A stretch of 64,000 bases of DNA from Wyeomyia smithii (lineage: Eukaryota > Arthropoda > Insecta > Diptera > Culicidae). The first letter of the stretch is position 1, and every line of letters begins with the position of its first letter. A model generated the notes under the pieces. The model was not told the origin of the DNA. It saw only the letters and a list, made by a program, of their open reading frames with translations, and ran no database searches. The position numbers were made by a program, and so were the translations under genes. The stretch is taken from the NCBI RefSeq assembly GCF_029784165.1, contig NC_073695.1, positions 214,716,396 to 214,780,395 on the forward strand, in the 5' to 3' direction. Shown here in pieces: positions 1 through 10,914 of the stretch.

Positions 1-529
1 CCCCTTCCCATTCAGCATACGACTATCGTTTCCACCGGGGGTTGGTTACCCGATCTGCGCTAAGGTTACTCGTATTCTGGTCGGCACCACGTTGGGATAG
101 GAGCTGCTGGACAGAGGTGAATGGCCACATTAGGGTCTCAAGTTACACGTGTCCAGCCATTTGCCTACCATAGGTAAAGGGTGTAGCGGACGAATTTTGG
201 TCAACTATAATTTGCCATATTATTTTTATCGTGTTTCGAAAAACTGAGCATCTCTCATTTTAAAGATGTGTGTGTATAGTATCATGCATTATAATTGATT
301 CTGACATTTGCCTTTCGATTGTGAAAATGGCGAAAAAGAAGCGATGCAACGCATCAAAATTATGCTCTTGCAGGGGTCTTAGGGTGAGGACTCCACAATT
401 CGGTAACTTGTCTACTAACACGGTACTACAAATGAAAAAAAAAATGTTGCAGGTCTTGCCGAGTGTATCATTCGCTAATACTATAAAATTTCCAAAAACC
501 CCTAAAATTTGAAATTATGTTCAAAATAC

Positions 530-750
530 GGGCTCTCCCAGATGGTCTCGAGGTACGATGCTGGCCTAACAAGCCAGTCGTCGTAGGTTTTAGTCTCGGG
601 TGCTCGGGAGTTTTAGCTCGGGAGAGACTGTTAGTGTCAGTAGGATCGTAGCGCTAGCCCCGCAATTGTCCTGTACACTAAACAGTCGGCTGCGAAGTCT
701 GTGTATGAATAAACAAAAGGTCAAGTTCCGAATCGGAATGTAGCACCAAG
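530..750 (+). mobile_element. tRNA-derived SINE, plus copy
   Basis: The head folds as a tRNA-like anticodon arm: a 5-bp stem CTGGC/GCCAG (561-577) with a 7-base loop CTAACAA, which would present a Val-type AAC anticodon. A degenerate B box GGTTTTAGTCT follows at 586. The body ends with GAATCGGAATGTAGCACC near 748. The same body and tail recur at 3.9-4.3 kb and, without the head, at about 49429-49552, so this is a dispersed family. No poly(A) is seen; a simple AAG-type end is possible. Confidence 0.72.
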
Positions 751-761
751 AAGTTCACAAT

Positions 762-937
762 ACACAGACTTCGTAGCCAACTGTTTAAGTGTACAGGGCA
801 ATTGCGGGGCTAGCGCTACGATCCAACTGACACTAACAGTCTCTCCCGAGCTAAAACTCCCGAGCACCCGAGACTAAAACCTACGACGACTGGCTTGTTA
901 GGCCAGCATCGTACCTCGAGACCATCTGGGAGAGCCC
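762..937 (-). mobile_element. Same SINE, inverted and 3'-truncated, in right arm
   Basis: Reverse complement of the 530-705 SINE segment. It lacks the last part of the tail, so the two copies face each other tail to tail across the palindrome spacer. Small differences (for example AAACAGTTGGCTAC against AAACAGTCGGCTGC) are also present in the second palindrome copy at 4.3 kb. They therefore predate duplication of the unit. Confidence 0.75.
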
Positions 938-1466
938 GTATTTTGAACATAATTTCAAATTTTAGGGGTTTTTGGAAATTTTATAGTATTAGCGAATGAT
1001 ACACTCGGCAAGACCTGCAACATTTTTTTTTTCATTTGTAGTACCGTGTTAGTAGACAAGTTACCGAATTGTGGAGTCCTCACCCTAAGACCCCTGCAAG
1101 AGCATAATTTTGATGCGTTGCATCGCTTCTTTTTCGCCATTTTCACAATCGAAAAGCAAATGTCAGAATCAATTATAATGCATGATACTATACACACACA
1201 TCTTTAAAATGAGAGATGCTCAGTTTTTCGAAACACGATAAAAATAATATGGCAAATTATAGTTGACCAAAATTCGTCCGCTACACCCTTTACCTATGGT
1301 AGGCAAATGGCTGGACACGTGTAACTTGAGACCCTAATGTGGCCATTCACCTCTGTCCAGCAGCTCCTATCCCAACGTGGTGCCGACCAGAATACGAGTA
1401 ACCTTAGCGCAGATCGGGTAACCAACCCCCGGTGGAAACGATAGTCGTATGCTGAATGGGAAGGGG

Positions 1467-3185
1467 GTCGCACGCGGCTGTATCCCCATATTAGTATCCC
1501 GCTAGCTACACCTAAGATGGCAGCCCCATCAGCAGGATGTAGGTATCGCGACCCTGGTAAGGTAGCATACCGAAACCTTTTTTCAACCACGAACAACGAA
1601 ATTAGAAATGCGGAACGGATCAATTGGCAAAAACCTTGCCTACGAACACGGAAAAAGATTATGGTAAACGATTGGAAATTGGGTACTTGGAACGACAGAT
1701 CTCTCAATGAACCGGCGTGGGCTGGCTTGCTTGCTCGAAAACAACAGTGGCAGGGAGCCGAAATCGCAGCGATTCAGTAGGTTCATGGGCCAAATTCCGG
1801 AGGAAGGGAATTCCGTGCAGTAGACTCTATTGCACGTACTTCTTTCAAGTACCACATCTACTACAGTGGCGGCAAAGCAGCGGAACGGGGCATCGCTTTC
1901 GTAGTGCTGGGAAATCAGAAAACAAGAGTCATCCGGTGGATGCCCGTAGATGACCGTATATGCGTGTTAAGGATTAAGGGCAAATTCTTCAACTACAGTT
2001 TAATCAACACCTACGCACCGACAAATGACAAATCCGATGAAGTCAAAGATGAGTTCTATGACAACCTTGAGCGAATCTATGACGAGTGCCCAAAACACGA
2101 CGTAAAAGTCGTCATCGGAGACGCAAACGTACAGGTTGGGAGGGAGGAATTCTTCCGTCCGGTCATTAGAAGGCATAGCCTCCACTCGTCAACCAATGAA
2201 AACGGCCTGAGGCTGATAATATTTGTCGCGGCCAGAGCTCCTATTTTCCACGTTTGAATATTCGGAAACACACCTGAAGGCAACCAAATGGAGAAGCCTG
2301 CTCCCGGACCGATCACATACCGATTGACGGTCGGCACTTTTCCGATGCCACTGATGTTAGGTCTTTTCGGGGACCAAACATTGACTCTGACCATTATCTC
2401 ACCGTTTGTAAGATCCGCGCATGGTTGTCGAGCGTGATGAAATATCGCATAAAGAGGACGAGGCGTTTCAACATTCAGTGGTTGAAAGCTGATGGCGTGG
2501 CAGCAGGATACGCCAGAGAGCTGGATCAACGGATCGCAGAACAGCAGGAGGAGGGAGTAGAAGACATAAATGGGCTATGGAGCAGTATCCACGGCGCCAT
2601 CGAAATGACTGCGAGAGAGGTGGTAGGTACGACGCGTGAAGACAGCCTAATGGCTGTTTTGATGCCGAGTGCCAGAGAGCGACAGATGAGAAAAGCCGTG
2701 CCGGGTGCCGCATGCTCAGGTGCAAGCAGGTGGTCGCCAGCTATGCTCAAAACGACGTGCGGAGATTCTGTCAACTGTCAATAGAGTCAGAAGGAGGAAT
2801 TTCCCTGTGTCAGTTATGTTTTATGCGTAATGACTAGGACGGCAACCTGCTTACTGATAAACCGACGGTTGCAGCCAGGTGGAAGGAGCATTCTCAGGCG
2901 CTATTGAACGGCGAGGAGCCGAATGAGCAGAACAGGAACAAGATGACGAGTATGAGTGAAGAACAAGCTTTGGAGCCACCAACACATGAGGAGGTGAAAA
3001 AGGCGATTGGTGAGCTGGAAAACGGCAAGGCCGCTGGGAAGGACGGTATCCAGGCCGAGCTTCTAAAGGCGGGAAGCGAGCGGCTGTACTATGCGATCCA
3101 CCAGATAATACTAAGAATCTGGGCGGACGAACAAATGCCGAACGACTGCAAAGTGGGGCGACTCCATACAAAGGCTGGCCAAGCA
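1467..3185 (+). pseudogene. RTE-clade LINE remnant: AP endonuclease plus start of RT
   Basis: Conceptual translation through several frames gives an RTE-type apurinic endonuclease followed by the N-terminal part of a reverse transcriptase. Endonuclease cues are LGTWN near 1680, the block SLINTYAPTNDKSDEVKDEF (about 2001-2060), VVIGDANVQVG (about 2110-2140), and DSDHY just before 2400. The RT start is ELENGKAAGKDGIQAELLKAG-like at about 3019-3075. Homology then stops near 3185, before the catalytic RT motifs, so the copy is 3'-truncated. Lesions include frameshifts near 1780-1900, 2230 and 2400. A TAG (about 1780) sits where the family has the catalytic glutamate (AIQ-E-V). Its 5' untranslated sequence continues back into the palindrome arm (about 1270-1466). 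The clade call is from remembered family motifs; no search was run. Confidence 0.85.
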
Positions 3186-3271
3186 AAAAAAGTGTCGATA
3201 AATGCAACAAAAACTTGATATTTACATAATTTTGGAGCGCTGAACACGAATTTGGCATCCATTTTTTGTTT

Positions 3272-3418
3272 GGGGCCGTCCATAAAGCACGAAATCCAAT
3301 TTTTAATATTTTTTTGACACTTTTTCCCTTTTTTATAGAATTATATGATCTTTGACCACAAGTAGTGCCACCGGGCGTCCTCCCCATTGAAAAAAAAACG
3401 TAATTCATGGACGACCCC
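3272..3418. mobile_element. Short MITE with GGGGYCGTCCAT terminal repeats
   Basis: GGGGCCGTCCAT at 3272 is matched by an inverted GGGGTCGTCCAT ending at 3418 (11 of 12). Similar ends bearing ACGTAA motifs recur inside 39659-39815. No clear TSD was found. Confidence 0.6.
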
Positions 3419-3442
3419 TCGAACTAAACAAATTTTGCCTAA

Positions 3443-3462
3443 ATATATATATATATATATAT
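3443..3462. repeat. (AT)n microsatellite
   Basis: Ten uninterrupted AT dinucleotides followed by a T run. Confidence 0.9.
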
Positions 3463-3544
3463 TTTTTAAATACACTAAAACAACATAGTTAATACAAGCT
3501 AATTACAAATTGAAAAAGTCATCATCATCATCATCTTCCTGTGA

Positions 3545-3796
3545 TCACTTAAATCTTGAGATGAATTGTTTCCAAAAAATTTGAAGTTCCATATACTTAT
3601 CAGCAGGAAAAATGTCTTTCGCTGCAATTTTCATTTCTTCTACTGATTGTCGATGTTTCATTGTTTCATATATATGTTATCTTCCTAATCTGGTTTCTAT
3701 GGTTGAAAGAGGATACTTAAATACATGCATAACACCATGAATTGCCAACTTACTAGACATTGAATTAGGTAGTGCCGCTGAAGTTGAAGGGTCCAT
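3545..3796 (-). pseudogene. Unrecognised coding-like fragment with one internal stop
   Basis: On the minus strand, 84 codons read from an ATG at 3796 to a TGA at 3547 with a single internal TAA after residue 39. Residues are protein-like rather than low-complexity: it starts MDPSTSAALPNSMSSKLA, and the C-terminal half includes FPADKYMELQIFWKQFISRF. I do not recognise the family. It may be the C-terminal end of a transposon protein or a host gene relic. It lies directly upstream of the second palindrome copy, whose left end cuts into this locus at about 3863. Confidence 0.35.
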
Positions 3797-3863
3797 AATA
3801 AAATTTAACGAGTTTATGAATTTGAAAACCAAGACACTGCACAGTGGTTCCCCCATAGGTCAT

Positions 3864-4513
3864 AAAAAAGAAGCGATGCAACGCATCAAAATTATGCTCT
3901 TGCAGGGGTCTTAGGGTGAGGACTCCACAATTCGGTAACTTGTCTACTAACACGGTACTACAAATGAAAAAAAAATGTTGCAGGTCTTGCCGAGTGTATC
4001 ATTCGCTAATACTATAAAATTTCCAAAAACCCCTAAAATTTGAAATTATGTTCAAAATACGGGCTCTCCCAGATGGTCTCGAGGTACGATGCTGGCCTAA
4101 CAAGCCAGTCGTCGTAGGTTTTAGTCTCGGGTGCTCGGGAGTTTTAGCTCGGGAGAGACTGTTAGTGTCAGTAGGATCGTAGCGCTAGCCCCGCAATTGT
4201 CCTGTACACTAAACAGTCGGCTGCGAAGTCTGTGTATAAATAAACAAAAGGTCAAGTTCCTAATCGGAATGTAGCACCAAGAAGTTCACAATACACAGAC
4301 TTCGTAGCCAACTGTTTAAGTGTACAGGGCAATTGCGGGGCTAGCGCTACGATCCAACTGACACTAACAGTCTCTCCCGAGCTAAAACTCCCGAGCACCC
4401 GAGACTAAAACCTACGATGACTGGCTTGTTAGGCCAGCATCGTACCTCGAGACCATCTGGGAGAGCCCGTATTTTGAACATAATTTCAAATTTTAGGGGT
4501 TTTTGGAAATTTT
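3864..4513. repeat. Second copy of the palindrome core
   Basis: Matches 333 to about 980 of the first palindrome, nearly base for base, including the plus SINE (about 4061-4281), the spacer and the minus SINE. The left arm keeps the full AAAAAGAAGCGATGC... block. The right arm stops at TTTTTGGAAATTTT (4513), well short of symmetry, and joins the repeat that is also at 45095. The outer RTE-derived part of copy 1 is absent, so the unit that was duplicated is the core only. Confidence 0.92.
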
Positions 4514-4515
4514 TT

Positions 4516-5393
4516 TTTTCGTAATTCCATACGCTCGAGCGGCATGCTTTTTGGAAACACCGTTTTTGATTGCCTCTAGCATCATTCGTAGCTGTTCAAC
4601 GATCCAGGACCGCCGATTGGACTTCCGGACATTGCTGGAAACGAGATGAAATGTAAGCAAAAAATTTTTTTATAAAAAGTCCATTTGCCCCGAGCTACGG
4701 GAAGCGTTATGCCCCAAACGTAACAACAGAACGTTTCTGGTTACATAACGGTAAGGCTAATTGGAACTTACAGATATTTCATCGGAAATATGTTGCTCGA
4801 CATATATTCGTCACAATATTTCGCTAGTGAAAAACAACAATGAAGTGTGAGCGGGGGCCTAGTGTGGTTGGTAACGTCTCCGTCAACCACGCTCGACGCC
4901 TGGGTTCGAATCCCACCGCCGACATAGGTGTCGATGGTTGTGAGGTGGCGTGATCCACTCACAACCAACCCAACTGGTCTAGTTTCAATCCTAGCCGACA
5001 CCGGGAGATTTTCTGAGGCGAAAAATCTCTGGGATCACGCCTTCCATCGCATGAGGAAGTAAAGCCGTTGGCGCCGGTCCGTTAATAAACGGGTCGTGAG
5101 TTAGGGTCCTGGGTGTGGAGTCGCCTCCCTGGGCGTCGGTGATTGGCCACAACAGTGGCGGAACTAGACCGACGGAAAATAAACGAGAATAAAAAAAAAA
5201 AAAAAAAAAAAACAATGAAGTGCTAAAAACACTTAATTCAGCTGGGCATAAAATTAGATCGTTTGTTACAAAAACAGTTTTTTGTATATATTTACATTTT
5301 CTGACATTGTAGTGCTGCCAATTTAACAGGGTGACTATAGAAAACATAAATTAAAATAATAAAATTATTATTTTATTATTAAAACGCTTCTCC
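4516..5393 (+). repeat. Dispersed repeat R1, interrupted by a SINE
   Basis: 4516-4847 and 5211-5393 together align with one uninterrupted stretch at 45095-45602. Shared landmarks are GGAAACACCGTTT, GATTGGACTTCCGGACA, TGCCCCGAGCTACGGGAAGC and GTAGTGCTGCCAA. No coding capacity is seen. Probably a nonautonomous transposon or its remnant. Confidence 0.85.
4848..5210 (+). mobile_element. tRNA-derived SINE (Feilai-like) with TSD
   Basis: The SINE has an internal RNA polymerase III promoter: an A box near 4865 (TGGTTGGTAACG) and a perfect B box GGTTCGAATCC at 4903-4913. It has a unique body and ends in about 20 A (5191-5210). It is flanked by a perfect 12-bp direct repeat AACAATGAAGTG (4836-4847 and 5211-5222). 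The R1 copy at about 45430 has the unfilled site (AGCAATTGAAGGG), confirming the boundaries. Resemblance to the Aedes Feilai family is from memory and should be searched. Confidence 0.9.
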
Positions 5394-5684
5394 CTTGTGA
5401 ATCGGAGGGGGTGCATCTTGCCTCAACGGTGCTTATTACTCCAGGTACCCCTACTAAAAGTTGAATGATGAAAACGTAAAAATTTGAGTGATTTTTTGGC
5501 ACTTGACAAATGACAAAAGACCCCGTGGTTCAAGTCGCCAGGAGGGGAGTGTTTGGTCAAGACTAAGAAAGATCATGGGAAGGGGGGAGTGGGGGGGGGG
5601 TATTTCGGAAGGTATAAAAAGTGATCAAAACATGACCACGTGGTTTAGGAACGGCCCCTTATATGATCTGGTATAGCTGGTAGC
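5394..5684. other. Unassigned spacer with a G-rich tract
   Basis: Between R1 and the next repeat I see no gene. 5577-5600 has G runs of 3, 6 and 10 on the plus strand, enough for a G-quadruplex. Confidence 0.5.
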
Positions 5685-5835
5685 TCTAGTCAAGTGTAAC
5701 TTGCGCGCATACTTGAAGGTTTTCAAATACTGTTTAAATTTTATGTTATGGCCAAAACCCAGTTAGCTCACATTTCTATGTTTAACTCGCTCGTTTTTTA
5801 ATCGGTCCCTTATATTTCGACCGCTTTGAAAAAGA
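5685..5835 (+). repeat. Diverged copy of repeat R2
   Basis: AGTCAAGTGTAACTTGCGCG, the TTATGG...AAAACCC stretch and TAGCTCACATTT...TAA match 17655-17835 in order. Part of a family with better copies at 14535-14655 and 17858-18000 (inverted). R2 also relates to the non-SINE part of the palindromes (about 430-530). Confidence 0.6.
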
Positions 5836-5924
5836 GAAAAAATAGGGCTTTCGAAAGATATAGATATGTCTATAGATTGTGGGTATATGCAATGAGTAGT
5901 TTCCAAGAAATAGGATGGTTTTTG

Positions 5925-6130
5925 TTTTTTTATGACGTGGAACTACGTCTTTATTTACTATACTGGTATGCATTCTGTAAAATTGGAAATGAAACTGGCA
6001 AATGTTGCGTCAGGTTACAAACGATAATAACAGCATAACCACATGATGGATAACAATAACCAATACGTTGTTGGATAGATAAAATGTCGGACAATTTAGT
6101 AATACGCTTGTTATCATTATTTTTTCATTG
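5925..6130 (+). repeat. Hairpin-headed repeat, 5' portion
   Basis: Begins with GACGTGGAACTACGTC at 5934-5949, the same kind of short palindrome that heads the promoter-bearing elements at 30131 and 31942. The sequence after about 5990 is not shared with those copies. No TATA module is seen downstream. Confidence 0.5.
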
Positions 6131-9100
6131 CAAAGCGGTTAAAATCGATATATTAAGGATAAATTTAGGCGGAAAATAAACCAATCACATGCGAGTATTC
6201 CTAGTACAGACGACATGAATAGAAACTAACCATTCTCTGAAATATTCTCTGAATCAATATAAAAAAATTGACAGTCTCCCCGTCCCAATAGGTCAATTTA
6301 TGTTTGCCTTCAAGAACTTAGACTAATTTGATGTCTCGAAGGTAAAGAGTTTTTCGAAATGTTTGATACAATCCCTTTTCTTGATAAACCTGCTGTCAGA
6401 GTGTAATGAAACTGATGTTTTGAAAGCAAACATGCTGGTAGAAGCTACAGTAGCACACAATATACGGGAGCAGAGCGCCGCTGGTCTCTCGTCGTCTATC
6501 ATTGTTGCGGTACACGACTTCTGTGAAATCAAGGAAAAACTTTAATGCTGCTGCTGATAGTGATTACATGTTTTTCTCATGAATATGGCTACCATAAAAC
6601 CATAAGTTACTCAATACGAATTGAACAATTTTTTCAACGGGTATAAGTTATAAGTTGTTTTCATTTCATTTTATTTTCGATGCTCACTAAATATTCGTGA
6701 CCGGCATAATATCGGAAGAGTAAATCTCTAAAAATACAAATTTATAGAAGATTAAGAGCCTGTGAATGATAGTGAATTTTTGGTCTATTTTCTAAGATTT
6801 CTTTAAACTTATCAAAAAAAAAAAAAAAAAAACACCTACGTATATTAGCTGTCTTCGTAATACAGTGAATGTAATTGTTGACAAATAAAAAAACTTGTGA
6901 AGCAAAAAACAATGATAAATCTTTTTGAACTTTGCCTTCGTTGTTACTGTTGATTGCTACGAATTTTTGCTGGGAATCATTCAATTTTTTTTGTTCAACA
7001 GCTTATCTAAGTTTGCCTATTAGTGAACCTTTGTTAAGGCTTCGAAATCATTTACAGAGTAAGATTCGTATAATAAATTTGTTTTGGTCAGGGTTAAATA
7101 AGACAAAACCAGTCATAATGATAATGTAGGCTACAGGCACAATATCGCCAAGTGTAAATGAAATTCTTTCGAGTGTTGTTAAATGAATTTCTAAAACAAA
7201 GTTTAAGGGGAGGCTTAGAATAAAATTACCTAAGTTACTGAACAAACGAATTAATTCTGTCTGTGGACTCAATATAACCTTTGTAACTGAAAATCCCTTT
7301 AATTATAGTATTTAGTCCCACAACAACCCTAGGGCTGAATACCTTGTAGTATTTCTGAATGTTTCCTAATTTATTCGCAATTTTTTACATGTTTTCGTAA
7401 TGAATGAGCTTAAGTAGCTGTAGAATTTGGAAAGTACATTTAGTGACAAGCAAAAGCTATAGGTGTTGTCTTAAAAAATCTGTTGTAATTTGGCGGAAAT
7501 ATAATAGATTTTCACCCCAATCGTAGATTTCACAAAGTTTCGCCAACAGAAACCAATTTGGTTTATCGATATCTGATGGTGTTGTACTTTCATGCGACGT
7601 CCAGTCGTACTTTTCTGTTTTAATCCATTGATGAACACTTTCTTATTGTTTTTTTTCGGCGCAATTTCACGCAAAAATATGAATCACAATAAAGGGTAAC
7701 AAGATGTATTTTTTAGACAAACATAAAATTTCTTCCGATCAAACCAGCAGAAGACGTGCTCTGAACAAATAACAAGGTAAAAAAATTTATTTGAAAAAGA
7801 GATGAGGTATTATGTTTAAATACCTAATATTAATGAAGAAAAAATCCTTAAATTCTTCACGCCTGATTCTCGCACCTTAACCATACACAGATGTGCTTCA
7901 CAAAGCTCGATAAAATCAGCGTATTCTGTCGTACATGTTCAGATACTTTCAAAACGATAGGCTCTGCAACAACTCTATTCTCATTGATAACATCCAGGGA
8001 ATTTATACCTACCTCCATACTCGCCTCAGTTGAGCTTCAACCGATGCACGGCTGAAGGAAAATGAAATTAACTTCACCGATAAAATGATTTATGCATAGG
8101 TCGCCAGAAGCTTCTTGTACCGGAGCAAAAAGGGTACGCTAAGGTAGATCCCAGTGAATATCGATCTTCCGCCGGATCTGAGCAATCTGCATAATTGGGT
8201 GCAACCACCAATCGCTGTGGCCCCTGGGCGGCTGGTTATCTGCTGGAAACCAAGCATGTTAAGTTTTGTACTATCTTTTGTCTATTGCGTTACGAAGCGG
8301 CTTTGGGAAACAGGTCCTTCATTGCGAGTTTTTTTTTATGATTTTGAATGTACTGTTATGATAAATAACTATGATCGATTTGCATTTTATAATTTATGTC
8401 TGACGTTCTAACTTTGGCATTCGACAGCTTTTTAAAAATGCACACAATAATATCATAAGACCAATCCGTTGAATATAAACCAGAAGCTTAAAAGCCACAT
8501 AAAAATAAATTACGACATTACAGTTCCGCCGGTGATGCAACTCACGCCTTCAGTGTTATGCTGCTATGAGACAAAAAATCTGCGCATTGCTCTTTTATTA
8601 CTGATATTTAGCCGACAGAACGGCGGAAGAAGATGGAACAGGAAACAACATACTGAACCGAACCGAAATAATAATCAATAATCGCATATATGTCGCTACG
8701 GATTCGCTTGGATCAAAGAGGCACAGGTGCGACGATAAATAATACTCAAAATAACGGACAAATTTTAATCTTCCTGCAGGTAGAAATCCTTCGATTGATC
8801 GATTATTAACACAGCTCCTTTAGTTTGCTCATTTTCATGCAAACCAACGTAAAATCGAACCGTACATCATAACGACCAACACTAAAGCCTGGAAGTGCAT
8901 CAGAATGTGGTTGAAGGTTTAATAAAAATGCTTTTAGTCATTTTACAGCTTGGGACATACACCGTCCAAAATTTATTTTTATCGATGGTTTTAATGATCA
9001 AAACGTTAATGAACTTGAGAAGTTTGCTCGAACTGATGGTGCTAAAATTGGAATATAAGTAAACGACCTCGTTAAAAGCACGCAAAAGACAACCAAAAAA

Positions 9101-9360
9101 TATTTTGTTTTTTAACTGACAACGAAGTATATATTTTTTGTTTTGTTTGGAAAAAATTCTACAAGCGAATCCATTAGGAGATAATAATAATGTTGTTACT
9201 GCTCGAGGTTTGGAACACAATAACCTAAACTGATTTGACCGTTCAAAGTAAATCCTACTTTAGAGTGTGCCTAAACAGCCTCAGTGATAACCCTTCTGGC
9301 AACTACTTAATATCCAAAGCTTAATACATTCATTCCAACAATAGTTTTTCGTTATCACCG
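6131..9360. other. AT-rich stretch without recognised features
   Basis: Only short random-looking reading frames occur. A run of 18 A or so is at about 6814-6831. I found no splice-supported exon, tRNA, terminal inverted repeat or transposon protein motif here. Confidence 0.5.
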
Positions 9361-9900
9361 TAATAACATTACAGACCACCAACTGGGCGCCGACGGTGGG
9401 CTTCGAAGTTCAATTCGCTCGCAGCATCAGACTGCCTTCTTGTGCCCTCATTTGATATAATATTATAATCGGTTGCCTCCGAGTAATCAGTTTATAAGTA
9501 CATTCTGCAGCCGTTCGCTTCCTTTTCGCTTTCCAACTGGAAAGCATTTTCCTTCCCAAATGGGATCGCATCAAGCTTCACTTCCCATCGATGTCCCGCT
9601 CAGATAGTCTGGGATAAATATCCCTATCATAATAATCATCATATCGTTCGTCCTGGCGATGCTGGTTTGGATTTTCTTACTGCTCGACGGAAAAGGTCTT
9701 TCCACCGGGAAGCCAACCCGAGCAGAGCTTGAGGACGACGAGACGAGATCAGTTTTCCTCGTCGTCGTGTTTTTTTCTCTCTCCTGCTCGTCGTATTACG
9801 CGTCGAAGCTGGAAAACTTGCACCGGAATGTGTCCAAGTTAAACTATCAGCAGTGTAGTATTAAGTTATAGTAAAAGTAAATGCTTTCCTCTATGTTTCC
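9361..9900. other. Higher-GC unique segment, function unknown
   Basis: Less AT-rich than its surroundings and not repeated elsewhere in the window. A plus frame at 9659-9871 (70 codons) begins with a hydrophobic run that in frame extends upstream without an ATG (IIIIIISFVLAMLVWIFLLL). I would not call it a gene on this alone. Confidence 0.3.
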
Positions 9901-10914
9901 GCTCGTCTAACCGCCCTTAAGCAGCACTACTACCCATTAACACAATTTCATTACACTGAAAGTGATATTGAATTTCTATCAAGTTTTAGCCTGCTGTTTT
10001 CCCCCTTTCGCATCATCAGCACAATCTTCGCTGCATAGTTTGTAGAGCGGGAAGTGACTCTCGTCTTGCATTGGTAAAGACTATCTTTACGCTTGACAAG
10101 CTGGAAAGACGAGCAGCTGAAGACCGCAAAATCCGATACATTTTCTAATGACTGGTCGTAAACACTTGCTTGAGTCGGCAACAGGGTTTCGCTCAGTTCC
10201 GATTTACAGAAAGTAGCCAAGAACGGCTGTTTAAGGAGGCCATTGGTTCTGGTACTTTTTCTGGCCGATAATTGTGAATGACAAGACTCTCTGCAATGAA
10301 ATAGGAAATTGAGAGAAATAATGAAACGATCACACTGAAATTTGGCATTCCGTTACTTCAATCATCTGGTCAAAGCTTAGAATCTTAGCTTAGAAGAAGC
10401 CTTAATAAATAACAGACCGATTTTGTTTACTGTAGCGAAGTGAATGTGTTATGATTAACAAAATTCAGATAGACCGTCATCCATACTGACGCAAAATTAG
10501 AGGAACTTTGTAGCTGAAGATCAGTTTTCTTCAACCAATCATAATAGTGGCGCGGTATTGGTAGGACGATCGATAAGATTCTTTCTTTAAAAAAAAAATC
10601 CCTCTTATAAAAACTATCTCAGTGTATAACTAAGATAATGCCCGTCCAGGTTGAATTGAATGCGATCCGCATGCGAATGGAGGCATACGGAGAAGCTGTG
10701 ACTACCTTATAAGATTAGTGGATAAATTTATTTGGTTGTGTGTACAGCAGTGAGCGCATTTTGTGAATGAGATGCAAGTGTTCCACAAATTCATAGTTTT
10801 TTTGTAAGATTTAAACCACTGCGACCATTATTTTGATCTTTTGTGGTAAAATTCATAGTTACGTTCAAGCTTCTGAAAAGTACTGTTTTTTGTGACAGAA
10901 ATTTTGTACTAGTT
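9901..10914. other. No feature recognised
   Basis: AT-rich sequence with short frames only. Confidence 0.45.

Larger units (their letters stand above)
1..1466. repeat. Large near-perfect palindrome (inverted duplication)
   Basis: Base i pairs with base 1467-i with no indels that I could find: 1-26 is the reverse complement of 1441-1466, and the mirrored reading frames at 270-512 (+) and 955-1197 (-) differ by one residue. Arms run to about 705 and 762, leaving a spacer of about 56 bp. Each arm holds, from outside in, RTE LINE 5' sequence, a dispersed repeat block (about 333-530) and a tRNA-like SINE. The left arm starts at base 1, so the palindrome may extend outside the window. The inner SINE part has more mismatches than the outer arms. 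Confidence 0.93.

Noticed and set aside
530..605. Possible functional tRNA-Val gene
   Set aside because: Good anticodon arm, but the B box is degenerate, the acceptor stem does not close, and it continues into a dispersed SINE body.
270..1197. Two identical 80-codon frames on opposite strands
   Set aside because: Produced by the palindrome; the same region is non-coding repeat R2-like DNA in other copies.
9659..9871. 70-codon frame with hydrophobic start as a secreted protein
   Set aside because: The hydrophobic run extends upstream without an ATG and the rest is not protein-like enough.
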